In this document: positions 1-5,828 of the stretch, one piece after another
Position numbering within the stretch: position 1 is the first letter of the stretch
Layout: the number at the start of each line of letters is the position of its first letter
NCBI GenBank assembly: GCA_937860195.1
Contig: CALMBN010000320.1
Location: 1-9,523, forward strand
Direction of reading: 5' to 3'
DNA: 9,523 nt
DNA from: an uncultured Novosphingobium sp.
GTDB taxonomy: Bacteria; Pseudomonadota; Alphaproteobacteria; Sphingomonadales; Sphingomonadaceae
Notes under the pieces: model-generated
Databases searched by the model: none
Told to the model about the DNA's origin: nothing
What the model saw: only the letters and a program-made list of their open reading frames with translations
Position numbers and translations under genes: made by a program

Positions 1-492
1 TGGTTGCTGCCAGCCGCCCAGCGCGAGCATTTCGAAGGCACGGCGACGATCATGGGCAAAACCCTGCGCCGCCTGCTGGCTGGGCGGTTGCTCGGCATGG
101 CCGTGGAGGGCGTTGCGACCTGGTTGCTGCTGGCGGCTTACGGCGTGCCGATGGCCGCACTGCTTGGCCTGCTGACCGGGCTGCTGGCCTTTTTGCCCAA
201 CATTGGCGCACCGATTTCCGGCGCGCTGATGATCCTGGTCGGCTTCTCAGGTGGGGTTGATATGGGGATCTACTGCATCATCGTCTACGTGGTTGTGCAG
301 GTTGTGGATGGCAACATCATCGTCCCGATGGTCGCCAAGAAGACCGCCGATCTGGCTCCGGCGCTGGTCCTGGGGGCGCAGCTGATCATGGGGGCGTTGT
401 TCGGACTGCTGGGACTGATGCTGGCCGATCCGCTGGTTGCGATGCTGAAAGTTGCGCTTGAACGGCAGTCCGAAAAGAACGAAAGCGCCTGA
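1..492 (+). CDS. AI-2E family (PerM/YdiK-like) transporter, C-terminal part
   Basis: The reading frame is open from the first base, so the true start lies upstream and only about 163 C-terminal residues are present. They form several very hydrophobic inner-membrane segments separated by short glycine/proline turns (for example LTGLLAFLPNIGAPISG). The end matches the family pattern: a short polar loop with VPMVAKKTADLAPALVLGAQ, then GALFGLLGLMLADPLVAMLK, then a charged tail. AI-2E/PerM proteins are polytopic membrane proteins; some have been linked to autoinducer-2 export or Na+/H+ antiport, but the substrate of most members is unknown and nothing here identifies it. The stop codon is followed after three bases by the next gene, in the same frame. 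Family assignment is confident, function is not. Confidence 0.9.
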   Translation, partial: WLLPAAQREHFEGTATIMGKTLRRLLAGRLLGMAVEGVATWLLLAAYGVPMAALLGLLTGLLAFLPNIGAPISGALMILVGFSGGVDMGIYCIIVYVVVQVVDGNIIVPMVAKKTADLAPALVLGAQLIMGALFGLLGLMLADPLVAMLKVALERQSEKNESA

Positions 493-495
493 TCT

Positions 496-1599
496 TTGGC
501 CCGCAAATTCCTCTATTTTATTGCTTTTTGCATTGTCGTTTATCTTGGCGGACTGCTCGCCATCAGCTTCTATCCGGCACAGTTGACCCGGTTGAGCTTC
601 ACTCCTGATAGCCGGTTTGAAGCCCAGCCTGCGGTCAAGCCAAATGCCTATGACGATCCCAGGATGTGGTTCGCACGGCCGGGGATGGCCGGGACCAATC
701 CGGTGAGCTGGCTGCCGGACAATATCGCGCCGGAAACGATCCCGGTCGATGCGGCGGTGTTCTTCATCCACCCGACCAGTTACCTCAAGAAAGACCACTG
801 GAACGCCCCGCTGGATGACCAGGATGCCAACCGGATCGGTGAGATTGTGGTCCGTGCCAATGCCAGCGTGTTCAATCGTTCTGCGCAAGTCTGGGTGCCG
901 CGCTATCGCCAGGCGACCTTTGGAGCCTTCGTCAGCGATGCGCCTGAAGCCAGGCAAGCGCTCGACCTGGCCTATGCCGATGTCGCCGAAGCCTTTGCTG
1001 CCTTCATTGCGGCGCAGCCGGCCGACCAGCCAATCGTGCTGGCGGGACACAGCCAGGGCTCGTTTATCCTGAAGCGTTTGCTGAAAGAAAAGATCGCCGG
1101 CACCCCGCTCGTCCGGCGGATCGCCGCAGCCTATGTAATCGGCTGGGTGGTCGATACCCGGCGCGATCTGCCCGCCATGGGCCTGGTAGCTTGCGCCACT
1201 GCCGACCAAAGCGGCTGTGTGATCAGCTACCTCTCGTTCGCCGATCAGGCTGACACGCGCATGATGCGCGAAGCCTATGAGCGGTTTGCCGGGGTGTCCG
1301 GAGCGCCCAATTACCTATGCTCCAACCCGCTGACCGGCGGAATTGGCGGCAGTGTTCCGGCCTCGGGCAACGCGGCAACACTGGTTCCTGACCCTGAATT
1401 CAAGAGCGCAACACTGAAGAAAGGCATCGCCGGCGCGAGCTGTGCCCCTGACGGTTCTTTGCGGATCGGCAAAGGCCCGGACATGGGTCCGTTCGTACTG
1501 CCGGGCGGAAATTATCATGTTTACGACTACGCACTGTTCTGGGTGGCGCTACGACAGGATTTTGTGCGGCGAGTGACGGCGTGGCGGACAGCGCGCTGA
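496..1599 (+). CDS. DUF3089 alpha/beta-hydrolase-like protein, membrane-anchored
   Basis: A 367-residue protein. Residues about 4-24 form one N-terminal hydrophobic segment, a signal anchor or uncleaved signal, so the rest probably lies in the periplasm. The body has the DUF3089 pattern: FIHPTSY near residue 90, the nucleophile elbow GHSQGS with Ser186, and a C-terminal NYHVYDYALFW segment that probably supplies the catalytic His. The fold implies an esterase or lipase-like hydrolase; the substrate is not known. The start is TTG at 496, almost the first codon available after the in-frame TGA of the upstream gene, and no later ATG/GTG start would keep the hydrophobic segment. There is no strong ribosome binding site, so translation may be coupled to the gene before. 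The 3' end overlaps ruvX by 19 bases. Confidence 0.87.
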   Translation: MARKFLYFIAFCIVVYLGGLLAISFYPAQLTRLSFTPDSRFEAQPAVKPNAYDDPRMWFARPGMAGTNPVSWLPDNIAPETIPVDAAVFFIHPTSYLKKDHWNAPLDDQDANRIGEIVVRANASVFNRSAQVWVPRYRQATFGAFVSDAPEARQALDLAYADVAEAFAAFIAAQPADQPIVLAGHSQGSFILKRLLKEKIAGTPLVRRIAAAYVIGWVVDTRRDLPAMGLVACATADQSGCVISYLSFADQADTRMMREAYERFAGVSGAPNYLCSNPLTGGIGGSVPASGNAATLVPDPEFKSATLKKGIAGASCAPDGSLRIGKGPDMGPFVLPGGNYHVYDYALFWVALRQDFVRRVTAWRTAR

Positions 1600-2066
1600 T
1601 CACCACCCATGCGGCCGAGCTGCGCGCGGTGCTGCCCGCGGGCGGTGCGCTGCTGGGGCTGGACCTTGGCACCCAGACGATTGGCACGGCGTTTTGCGAT
1701 GCCAATTGGCAGTTCGCATCCCCAGGCAAGACCCTGAAACGCGGCAAGTTCGGGGCTGATCGCGAAGCGCTCGCCTCGTTGACTGCGGAACGTTCGATTC
1801 AAGGCATTGTCCTCGGCCTGCCGATCAACATGGACGGCAGCGAAGGGCCGCGCAGCCAATCGAGCCGGGCCTATGCTCGCAACCTGTCCGCCGCGCTGGC
1901 CCTGCCAATCCTGCTGTGGGACGAGCGCTGGTCCACCGCCAGCGCGGAACGCGCGCTGATCGGCCAGGACATGAGCCGGGCCAAGCGAGCCACGCGGATC
2001 GATTCTGCGGCAGCAGCGGTGATCTTGCAGGCTGCGCTGGATGCCTTGGTGGGGGGCTTTCGCTAA
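1581..2066 (+). CDS. ruvX: YqgF/RuvX family putative Holliday junction resolvase / pre-16S rRNA nuclease
   Basis: A 161-residue RNase H-fold protein of usual family length, with a short extra N-terminus. The family motifs are in order: LGLDLGTQTIG with acidic Asp28, VLGLPINMDGSEGPRS at residues 77-92, LLWDERWSTASAE with Asp114/Glu115, and RIDSAAAAVIL with Asp141. These are the expected metal-binding acidic residues. Family members process the 5' end of 16S rRNA in E. coli and were first predicted to be Holliday junction resolvases. The start is GTG at 1581, inside the end of the DUF3089 gene, preceded by only a weak GCGAG-like ribosome binding site, so coupled translation is likely. The gene ends tail-to-tail with the cupin-like gene on the other strand, sharing 4 bases. 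Confidence 0.93.
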   Translation: MADSALITTHAAELRAVLPAGGALLGLDLGTQTIGTAFCDANWQFASPGKTLKRGKFGADREALASLTAERSIQGIVLGLPINMDGSEGPRSQSSRAYARNLSAALALPILLWDERWSTASAERALIGQDMSRAKRATRIDSAAAAVILQAALDALVGGFR

Positions 2067-2962
2067 GCCGGTTCCGCTCGCCGCCTTCTTGCTTCCATTT
2101 CGACCAAGCGGCTGCCCGATCCTTCCGCCTCGCGCCACAAGCCCTCGCGCGCCGCAATCTCGCTCTCCCGCGCCGCCAGCGCATCCCATGCCGCGAGCCG
2201 CATCCGGTCGCTGGGGTGACGCCGAGCAAAGCGGTGGGCCAGGTCGAGCGCTTCGTCGCTGCCCAATCCGACCGCCACCTTCAGCAAGGCTTCGCTCGGC
2301 CCCGGTGAGATGATCGCGGCGATCTCGCGTCGCTCCAGATCGAAGCTGTACTGGTCGAGCCAGCCTTGCGCTCCGGTCGTGTGCATGATGTTGAGCGAGA
2401 CCGAGAGCGAATCCGCCGCGCCTTGGGCATGCACATCCAGATGCGCGCGGTAGAGCATGATCTTGCCTTCCTCCAGCCGCGACCGCTCGACAAACTTCAG
2501 CGATGGCACCGGTTCGCCGCGATAACCGGTTACCTCGGCATAGTCGTATTCGTAGTAGTCGCTCCAATAGCCGGGACCGAAGTAGCCAAGCGTCAGGAAG
2601 TTGAAATTGTGATCGTGCGGTAGCCCAAGCACGAACGAATCGCCGCCACTGGCCCGAACCATATGGTCATCCAGCGCCGGCCAGATATTGGCACGGATGA
2701 AGAACTCGCCATTGGGCGGAGCCAGCATCATGACTTGCGGGCTATAGGCGTTGTCGATGCTCTCCTCGCGGTGGCGTCTGGCCAATTGCTCGATCAAGAT
2801 ATCGCCGAGGAACGTTTTGTCGTTGCCTAACCGCCGCAACCACCCCGCAGCATGGAGCAGACTTTCATCCTCGTCGGGCTCGAAACCGCAAGCGGTCAGT
2901 GCATCAACGCACTCGGCCAGCGAGGCGATGGCATCGTCTTCTACTTCGATCACGCGGGGCAT
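2063..2962 (-). CDS. Cupin-like protein of unknown function (third gene of small-protein cassette)
   Basis: A 299-residue soluble protein without signal peptide or membrane segment. The middle looks like a cupin/jelly-roll metal-binding barrel: GLPHDHNFNFLTLGYFG gives an HxH pair (His116, His118), an acidic aromatic run YYEYDY follows near 136-141, and a second conserved-looking block GKIMLYRAHLDVH (166-178) ends in His178 and is followed by SVSLNIM. This resembles cupin motifs 1 and 2 spaced as in non-haem iron or other metal enzymes. Residues 222-265 look alpha-helical and HEAT-like (RRHPSDRMRLAAWDALAARE), and the tail is charged. The ATG at 2962 is chosen over the TTG at 2968 because AGGAG sits 7 bases before it. 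It overlaps the preceding gene by 13 bases. Related proteins are, as I recall, often annotated 'hypothetical' or wrongly 'transposase'; no transposase motif is visible. Substrate unknown. Confidence 0.85.
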   Translation of the reverse strand: MPRVIEVEDDAIASLAECVDALTACGFEPDEDESLLHAAGWLRRLGNDKTFLGDILIEQLARRHREESIDNAYSPQVMMLAPPNGEFFIRANIWPALDDHMVRASGGDSFVLGLPHDHNFNFLTLGYFGPGYWSDYYEYDYAEVTGYRGEPVPSLKFVERSRLEEGKIMLYRAHLDVHAQGAADSLSVSLNIMHTTGAQGWLDQYSFDLERREIAAIISPGPSEALLKVAVGLGSDEALDLAHRFARRHPSDRMRLAAWDALAARESEIAAREGLWREAEGSGSRLVEMEARRRRAEPA

Positions 2963-3927
2963 GGGCAAGCTCCTGCCAGTTGCGGGTAGGATTCGATCAG
3001 CTGTGCGCGCAGCTCCCCGGCCGGCACAGCCAGCGGATCATCGGCACGCTGTGCAATCCGGCACAAAGTGGCAAAGCCGGTGGCGCTATCCAGCCCCAGA
3101 CATTCGCGCAAGGATTGCCAGCGGAGTGATGGACCGCCGACTTCTTCCGCCATCGCGGCGAGCAGCGGGGCGGCATCGCTGCGCCCCATCTTGCCGAGCA
3201 GGGCTGCTGCCAGTTCCAACCGGCTGTCGTGCTGGCTGGCTGCGGCCTGATGGATCAGCGCCCCATCGGCCAGACGATACTCGCAGGTCGTGGTGCCAGT
3301 TCCGGTGCGGCGCTGGAGTTTGAGCATGACCAGCACGCCGGGAATTTGCCTGAGCAATTGCGCTTCACTCTCGCCCAGGCGGCGAGTAACACTACCACCG
3401 TCAAGGTCGACGTGGGTGAATTCAAGTTCAACGCCACCTGGGCGGTGTGCTGTTACTTTGATTCGCTCTGCTTTGGCGCTGCCTGCCAGCACCCGCTCAA
3501 CTGTCTCGGTTGGTGAAAAGCCAAGCGATGCAGGCTGCCCTCGCTGTGCCAGCCCCGCGCCACTGAAAGCCTGCAAAACCAGTGTTGCATTGCCCTGCCG
3601 CGCCAATACCAGCGAACTATGCGCCTGGTCAGTTGAAAAACGCAAAGGCGACTGGCTCAGCGGCTCGGAGTTCAGCCGTGTCAGGATCGTCGCCAGCATA
3701 GCTCCGATCAATTCTGCGGCGCAACCATCGACCGGGTCGAACAGTGCAGCCAGCAACGGCAGGTCTTCGAGCTCTGCCCCAGCGCCGAAGCGAGCCAGCT
3801 CAGCGTCTAACTGACTTCCAGGACCGTGCCCGCGCCAGCCCTCCCACGCCGCGCGCATCGCTGCCTGCGCCTGACGCTGCGGGGTATCATCACCCCGCAG
3901 CGCTTCCAATTCCGGTCGAACGATCAT
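2950..3927 (-). CDS. Protein of unknown function (second gene of small-protein cassette)
   Basis: A 325-residue soluble protein that I do not recognise. Residues 1-90 are alanine/leucine-rich and probably helical. Residues 95-225 look beta-rich, with alternating patterns such as NATLVLQAF, RIKVTAHRPGGVELEFTHVD and VLVMLKLQRRTGTGTTTCEYRL. Residues 235-315 are helical again, with a HEAT-like piece GGPSLRWQSLRECLGL (264-279). The C-terminus is unusual, ending ACPCPA with a C-P-C pair. No signal peptide, no membrane segment and no recognisable catalytic motif. The ATG at 3927 has GGGA 7 bases before it and starts 14 bases after the small-protein gene; the 3' end overlaps the cupin-like gene by 13 bases. 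That coupling is the main reason to trust it over the long open frames opposite it (for example 3290-3814 on +). Confidence 0.78.
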   Translation of the reverse strand: MIVRPELEALRGDDTPQRQAQAAMRAAWEGWRGHGPGSQLDAELARFGAGAELEDLPLLAALFDPVDGCAAELIGAMLATILTRLNSEPLSQSPLRFSTDQAHSSLVLARQGNATLVLQAFSGAGLAQRGQPASLGFSPTETVERVLAGSAKAERIKVTAHRPGGVELEFTHVDLDGGSVTRRLGESEAQLLRQIPGVLVMLKLQRRTGTGTTTCEYRLADGALIHQAAASQHDSRLELAAALLGKMGRSDAAPLLAAMAEEVGGPSLRWQSLRECLGLDSATGFATLCRIAQRADDPLAVPAGELRAQLIESYPQLAGACPCPA

Positions 3928-3941
3928 CCAGAATTCCCGGC

Positions 3942-4094
3942 TCAGGGATGGATGATGTCGTAAACGAAGACCATGACGATCACCAGGGTATCGTCTGATT
4001 CCATCACCCGCAGCGGGTTTGTCAGGCTTCCGAACATACCCGTCAGCTGGTCGAGATCGGGCAGCGCGGATATGTCGATTTTAGGCAGGTTCAT
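3942..4094 (-). CDS. 50-residue small protein, candidate peptide precursor (first gene of cassette)
   Basis: An ATG at 4094 with GGGGA six bases before it opens a 50-residue frame. The N-terminal part is polar and acidic (MNLPKIDISALPDLDQLTG), followed by a glycine/serine/asparagine stretch (MFGSLTNP), an acidic hinge (MESDD) and a beta-branched hydrophobic end (TLVIVMVFVYDIIHP). It has no cysteine, no signal peptide and no classical transmembrane helix. The split between a LPxID-like N-terminus and a distinct hydrophobic C-terminus looks like leader and core of a ribosomally made, modified peptide, but it could also be a small structural or membrane-associated partner of the two downstream proteins. 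The longer frame back to 4217 is rejected because it would run into the divergent thioesterase gene and has no good ribosome binding site. The gene is probably missed by automatic annotation. Coding status likely; function unknown. Confidence 0.7.
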   Translation of the reverse strand: MNLPKIDISALPDLDQLTGMFGSLTNPLRVMESDDTLVIVMVFVYDIIHP

Positions 4095-4215
4095 GGCAAT
4101 TCCCCAGTTTGCCGCCTGGCACCATGCCCGCGGCACCTGAATAACCGCCCGAAAGTCAGCGCGCCGTGAAATTAAAAGATTGTAATCTGCCCCCTTCGCC
4201 AGCAGGGAATTGGCC
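4095..4215. promoter_or_regulatory. Divergent intergenic region between small-protein cassette and thioesterase pair
   Basis: This 121-base gap is the longest noncoding stretch in the window and separates two divergent transcription units, so it should hold promoters for both. Its centre (about 4166-4188) is clearly more AT-rich than the surrounding sequence, with GAAATTAAAAGATTGTAAT. On the minus strand TTTAAT could be a -10 element for the cassette; on the plus strand TAATCT is a weak -10 candidate. I could not find a well-spaced -35 for either, so exact promoters are not called. Confidence 0.5.
4177..4188. repeat. Short palindrome in divergent promoter region
   Basis: AGATT-GT-AATCT is a perfect inverted repeat with 5-base arms and a 2-base spacer, lying in the AT-rich core of the divergent gap, 28 bases before the thioesterase start and about 83 before the small-protein start. 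Its symmetry and place would suit an operator for a dimeric regulator, but arms this short arise by chance fairly often. No regulator gene is next to it. Confidence 0.3.
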
Positions 4216-4683
4216 ATGGATGAGCCCAGAAGCCTGCAAGACTTGCCCGCTGACTTCGTTTTCGATCCGGCCCGCGCATCGAAGATGATGACCCGGCATG
4301 GCCATGGCGGCTGGCTGGGCCTGAGTTATCAAGACCATGGCCCGGACTGGGTCGAGCTGGCCCTGCCCTGGCGTGATGAGCTGGTCGGCGTCGCAGAAAC
4401 CGGCGTGCTCGCCTCTGGCCCGATTATCAGCCTGATGGACAATGCCACGTCGATGTCGGTCTGGACCCTGTCGGGGCGCTTCACTCCGCATGCCACGCTC
4501 GACCTGAGAGTCGACTATATGCGCGCCGCCGCGCCCGGGCGAACGGTGATCGGCCGCGGCGAGTGCTACAAGCTGACCCGGACCATCGCCTTTATCCGCG
4601 GGATTGCGCATGATGGTGATCCCGAAGACCCGGTTGCTCATGTGATCGGCACATTCATGGCAACCCACGGAGCCTACCTGTGA
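4216..4683 (+). CDS. PaaI-like hotdog thioesterase (first of pair)
   Basis: A 155-residue protein of the 4HBT/PaaI hotdog superfamily, which hydrolyses acyl-CoA thioesters in the cytoplasm. Evidence is the length, the central helix-like segment GPIISLMDNATSMSVWTL (about 68-85, with Asp75) and the strand patterns ATLDLRVDYMRAAAPGRTVIGRGECYKLTRTIAFIRGIA and AHVIGTFMATHG. The usual HGG before the hotdog helix is replaced by ASG, so its active site differs from its neighbour's. The ATG at 4216 is chosen over the upstream TTG at 4210 because AGGGA lies 7 bases before the ATG but only one base before the TTG. The stop overlaps the next gene's GTG start (GTGA), so the two are co-translated. Acyl substrate not predictable. 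Confidence 0.85.
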   Translation: MDEPRSLQDLPADFVFDPARASKMMTRHGHGGWLGLSYQDHGPDWVELALPWRDELVGVAETGVLASGPIISLMDNATSMSVWTLSGRFTPHATLDLRVDYMRAAAPGRTVIGRGECYKLTRTIAFIRGIAHDGDPEDPVAHVIGTFMATHGAYL

Positions 4684-5078
4684 ACGGCGCGAACCTGCCG
4701 CCTTATGCCGACGCGCTCGGGATCGGTCTTGATCACGATGAGGACGGCAATCCGGTGCTGTTCGTGGACTATTCTGAGCGGGTTGCGGGACGCCCGGGTT
4801 ACCTTCACGGTGGCGCGATGAGCGGGCTGATGGAAATGGCCGCAATCGCCGCGCTGCGCGCCGAGCTGAACCGGCGCGGCGAGGCGATGAAGCTGAAACC
4901 GGTCAATGTGCAAGTCGAATTCATGCGCGGCGGAACCGAGCAGCGGACTTTTGCGATGGGAAAAGTGACCCGCGCCGGCCGCCGGGTCGCGCTGGTCAAT
5001 GCCGAGTGCTGGCAGGATGATCCGGCGAAGCCGATCGCGCTCGCCCAGATGAAAGTGCTGCTCAGCCCCGCCGGATGA
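4680..5078 (+). CDS. PaaI-like hotdog thioesterase (second of pair)
   Basis: A 132-residue hotdog-fold thioesterase. The catalytic-region pattern YLHGGAMSGLMEMAAIAAL is intact, with His43-Gly44-Gly45 and Glu52, followed by the expected antiparallel strands (LKPVNVQVEFMRGG, AMGKVTRAGRRVALVNAECW) and a final strand AQMKVLLS. The length is typical of PaaI/YbgC-size proteins. GTG start at 4680 with GGAG 7 bases before it; the start overlaps the stop of the first thioesterase by 4 bases. Paired tandem hotdog genes may form a mixed oligomer, but that is not shown by the sequence. The 3' end overlaps the CysG-like gene on the opposite strand by 17 bases. Confidence 0.9.
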   Translation: MNGANLPPYADALGIGLDHDEDGNPVLFVDYSERVAGRPGYLHGGAMSGLMEMAAIAALRAELNRRGEAMKLKPVNVQVEFMRGGTEQRTFAMGKVTRAGRRVALVNAECWQDDPAKPIALAQMKVLLSPAG

Positions 5079-5823
5079 TCACTGTGAGGCCCGCTGACCG
5101 GGCCAGCGAGACGCCATTGCGCAGTTCCTGTCGAATCGCATCGGCACGGGCGCGATTTAGGACCGCGAAAGTCACGCCGGGTTCGTAAGCGATCAGATCG
5201 GCCGCGCCGAGCCAGCGGGCCTGCCGCAAAGTGAGATCGTCAGGATCGTCGCTGGCCAAAACAAACTCGACCACGCCGCCAGAACCAGCCTCGGCGCTTT
5301 CGAGCCATCCTGCTACCGCATTGGCGCTTTCCGCCCGGAGCGGATCGAGCCGACCGCCCGCCGCAAGCGCCGCATCGAGTGCCCGGCGGCGTTCCCCGGC
5401 ATCGGGCCAACGCGTCCGCAGCATCGCGCGCGCCGCACCAAGCCGTTCTGCGAGCTGGCCCAGAGAGGCCGGCAACAACGCCTCCAGCCGCATTCGCAGA
5501 GCTTTGGCGAGCCCCGCTGAGACACCACCGGTCCCGACCGCGATCAGCACCGGTCCCCGATCCAGAAGGCTCGGCACCGTGAAGTCGCACAGCTCGGGCC
5601 GGTCTGTCACGTTGACCAGCAAGCCTCGGACCTTCAGTTGCTTCACTAACGCTTCGGGCGCTTCGAGCGCGACAAATGCCAATCGCGCAGCCTTGTCATC
5701 CTCGCCCACCAGCACTGCCCCGGCGCGTTCCAGCAGCCGCCGCTTGGCCTCGCCCGCCTCGCCCTCGGCCAGCAGGATCACTTTCGTGTCCGTCAGTCGG
5801 TGAAACAAGGGGAGCGAATGCAT
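5062..5823 (-). CDS. Compact CysG/Met8-like siroheme synthase domain protein
   Basis: A 253-residue protein resembling the N-terminal half of CysG (precorrin-2 dehydrogenase / sirohydrochlorin ferrochelatase), which makes sirohydrochlorin and siroheme for sulfite and nitrite reductases. Matches are LPLFHRL at the start, KRRLLERAGA (27-36), VNVTDRPELCDFTVPSLLDRGPVLIAVGTGG (70-100, with Asp74 matching CysG Asp104) and AGLAKALRMRLEALLPASLGQLAERL. Two things are odd. The segment between AGA and NVTD is roughly 29 residues shorter than in E. coli CysG, and the GxGxxA-type NAD motif reads AEGEAGEA. Residues 184-230 (VEFVLASDDPDDLTLRQARW then GAADLIAYEP) look like the beginning of the uroporphyrinogen-III methyltransferase domain, which then stops. 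ATG at 5823, 5 bases after lysA. Confidence 0.8.
   Translation of the reverse strand: MHSLPLFHRLTDTKVILLAEGEAGEAKRRLLERAGAVLVGEDDKAARLAFVALEAPEALVKQLKVRGLLVNVTDRPELCDFTVPSLLDRGPVLIAVGTGGVSAGLAKALRMRLEALLPASLGQLAERLGAARAMLRTRWPDAGERRRALDAALAAGGRLDPLRAESANAVAGWLESAEAGSGGVVEFVLASDDPDDLTLRQARWLGAADLIAYEPGVTFAVLNRARADAIRQELRNGVSLARSAGLTVIIRRG
5088..5104. repeat. GC-rich inverted repeat after thioesterase stop
   Basis: GGCCCG-CTGAC-CGGGCC is a perfect 6-base stem with a 5-base loop, 10 bases past the second thioesterase stop and inside the 3' end of the CysG-like gene. It could slow or stop plus-strand transcription at this convergent junction, but it has no T-run and may be only a by-product of coding sequence. 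Confidence 0.3.
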
Positions 5824-5828
5824 CTGGG

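Noticed and set aside
247..1209. Long open frame on - opposite the DUF3089 gene
   Set aside because: High-GC shadow: low-complexity, His/Arg/Gln/Asp-rich translation without motifs, opposite a gene with clear family motifs.
1527..2567. 346-codon open frame on - across ruvX
   Set aside because: Overlaps ruvX and the cupin-like gene, both of which have recognisable motifs; the translation is Arg/Gly/Ala-rich and unlike a protein.
2063..2962. Transposase reading of the cupin-like gene
   Set aside because: No DDE, HUH or serine/tyrosine recombinase motif, no inverted repeats or target duplications nearby; the HxH jelly-roll pattern fits better.
3290..3814. Open frame on + opposite the 325-residue gene
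   Set aside because: Serine/arginine/proline-rich and without motifs or good ribosome binding site; the minus-strand gene is coupled to both neighbours.
3942..4217. 91-codon version of the small protein
   Set aside because: Its start lies inside the thioesterase gene on the other strand, and the internal ATG at 4094 has the good ribosome binding site.
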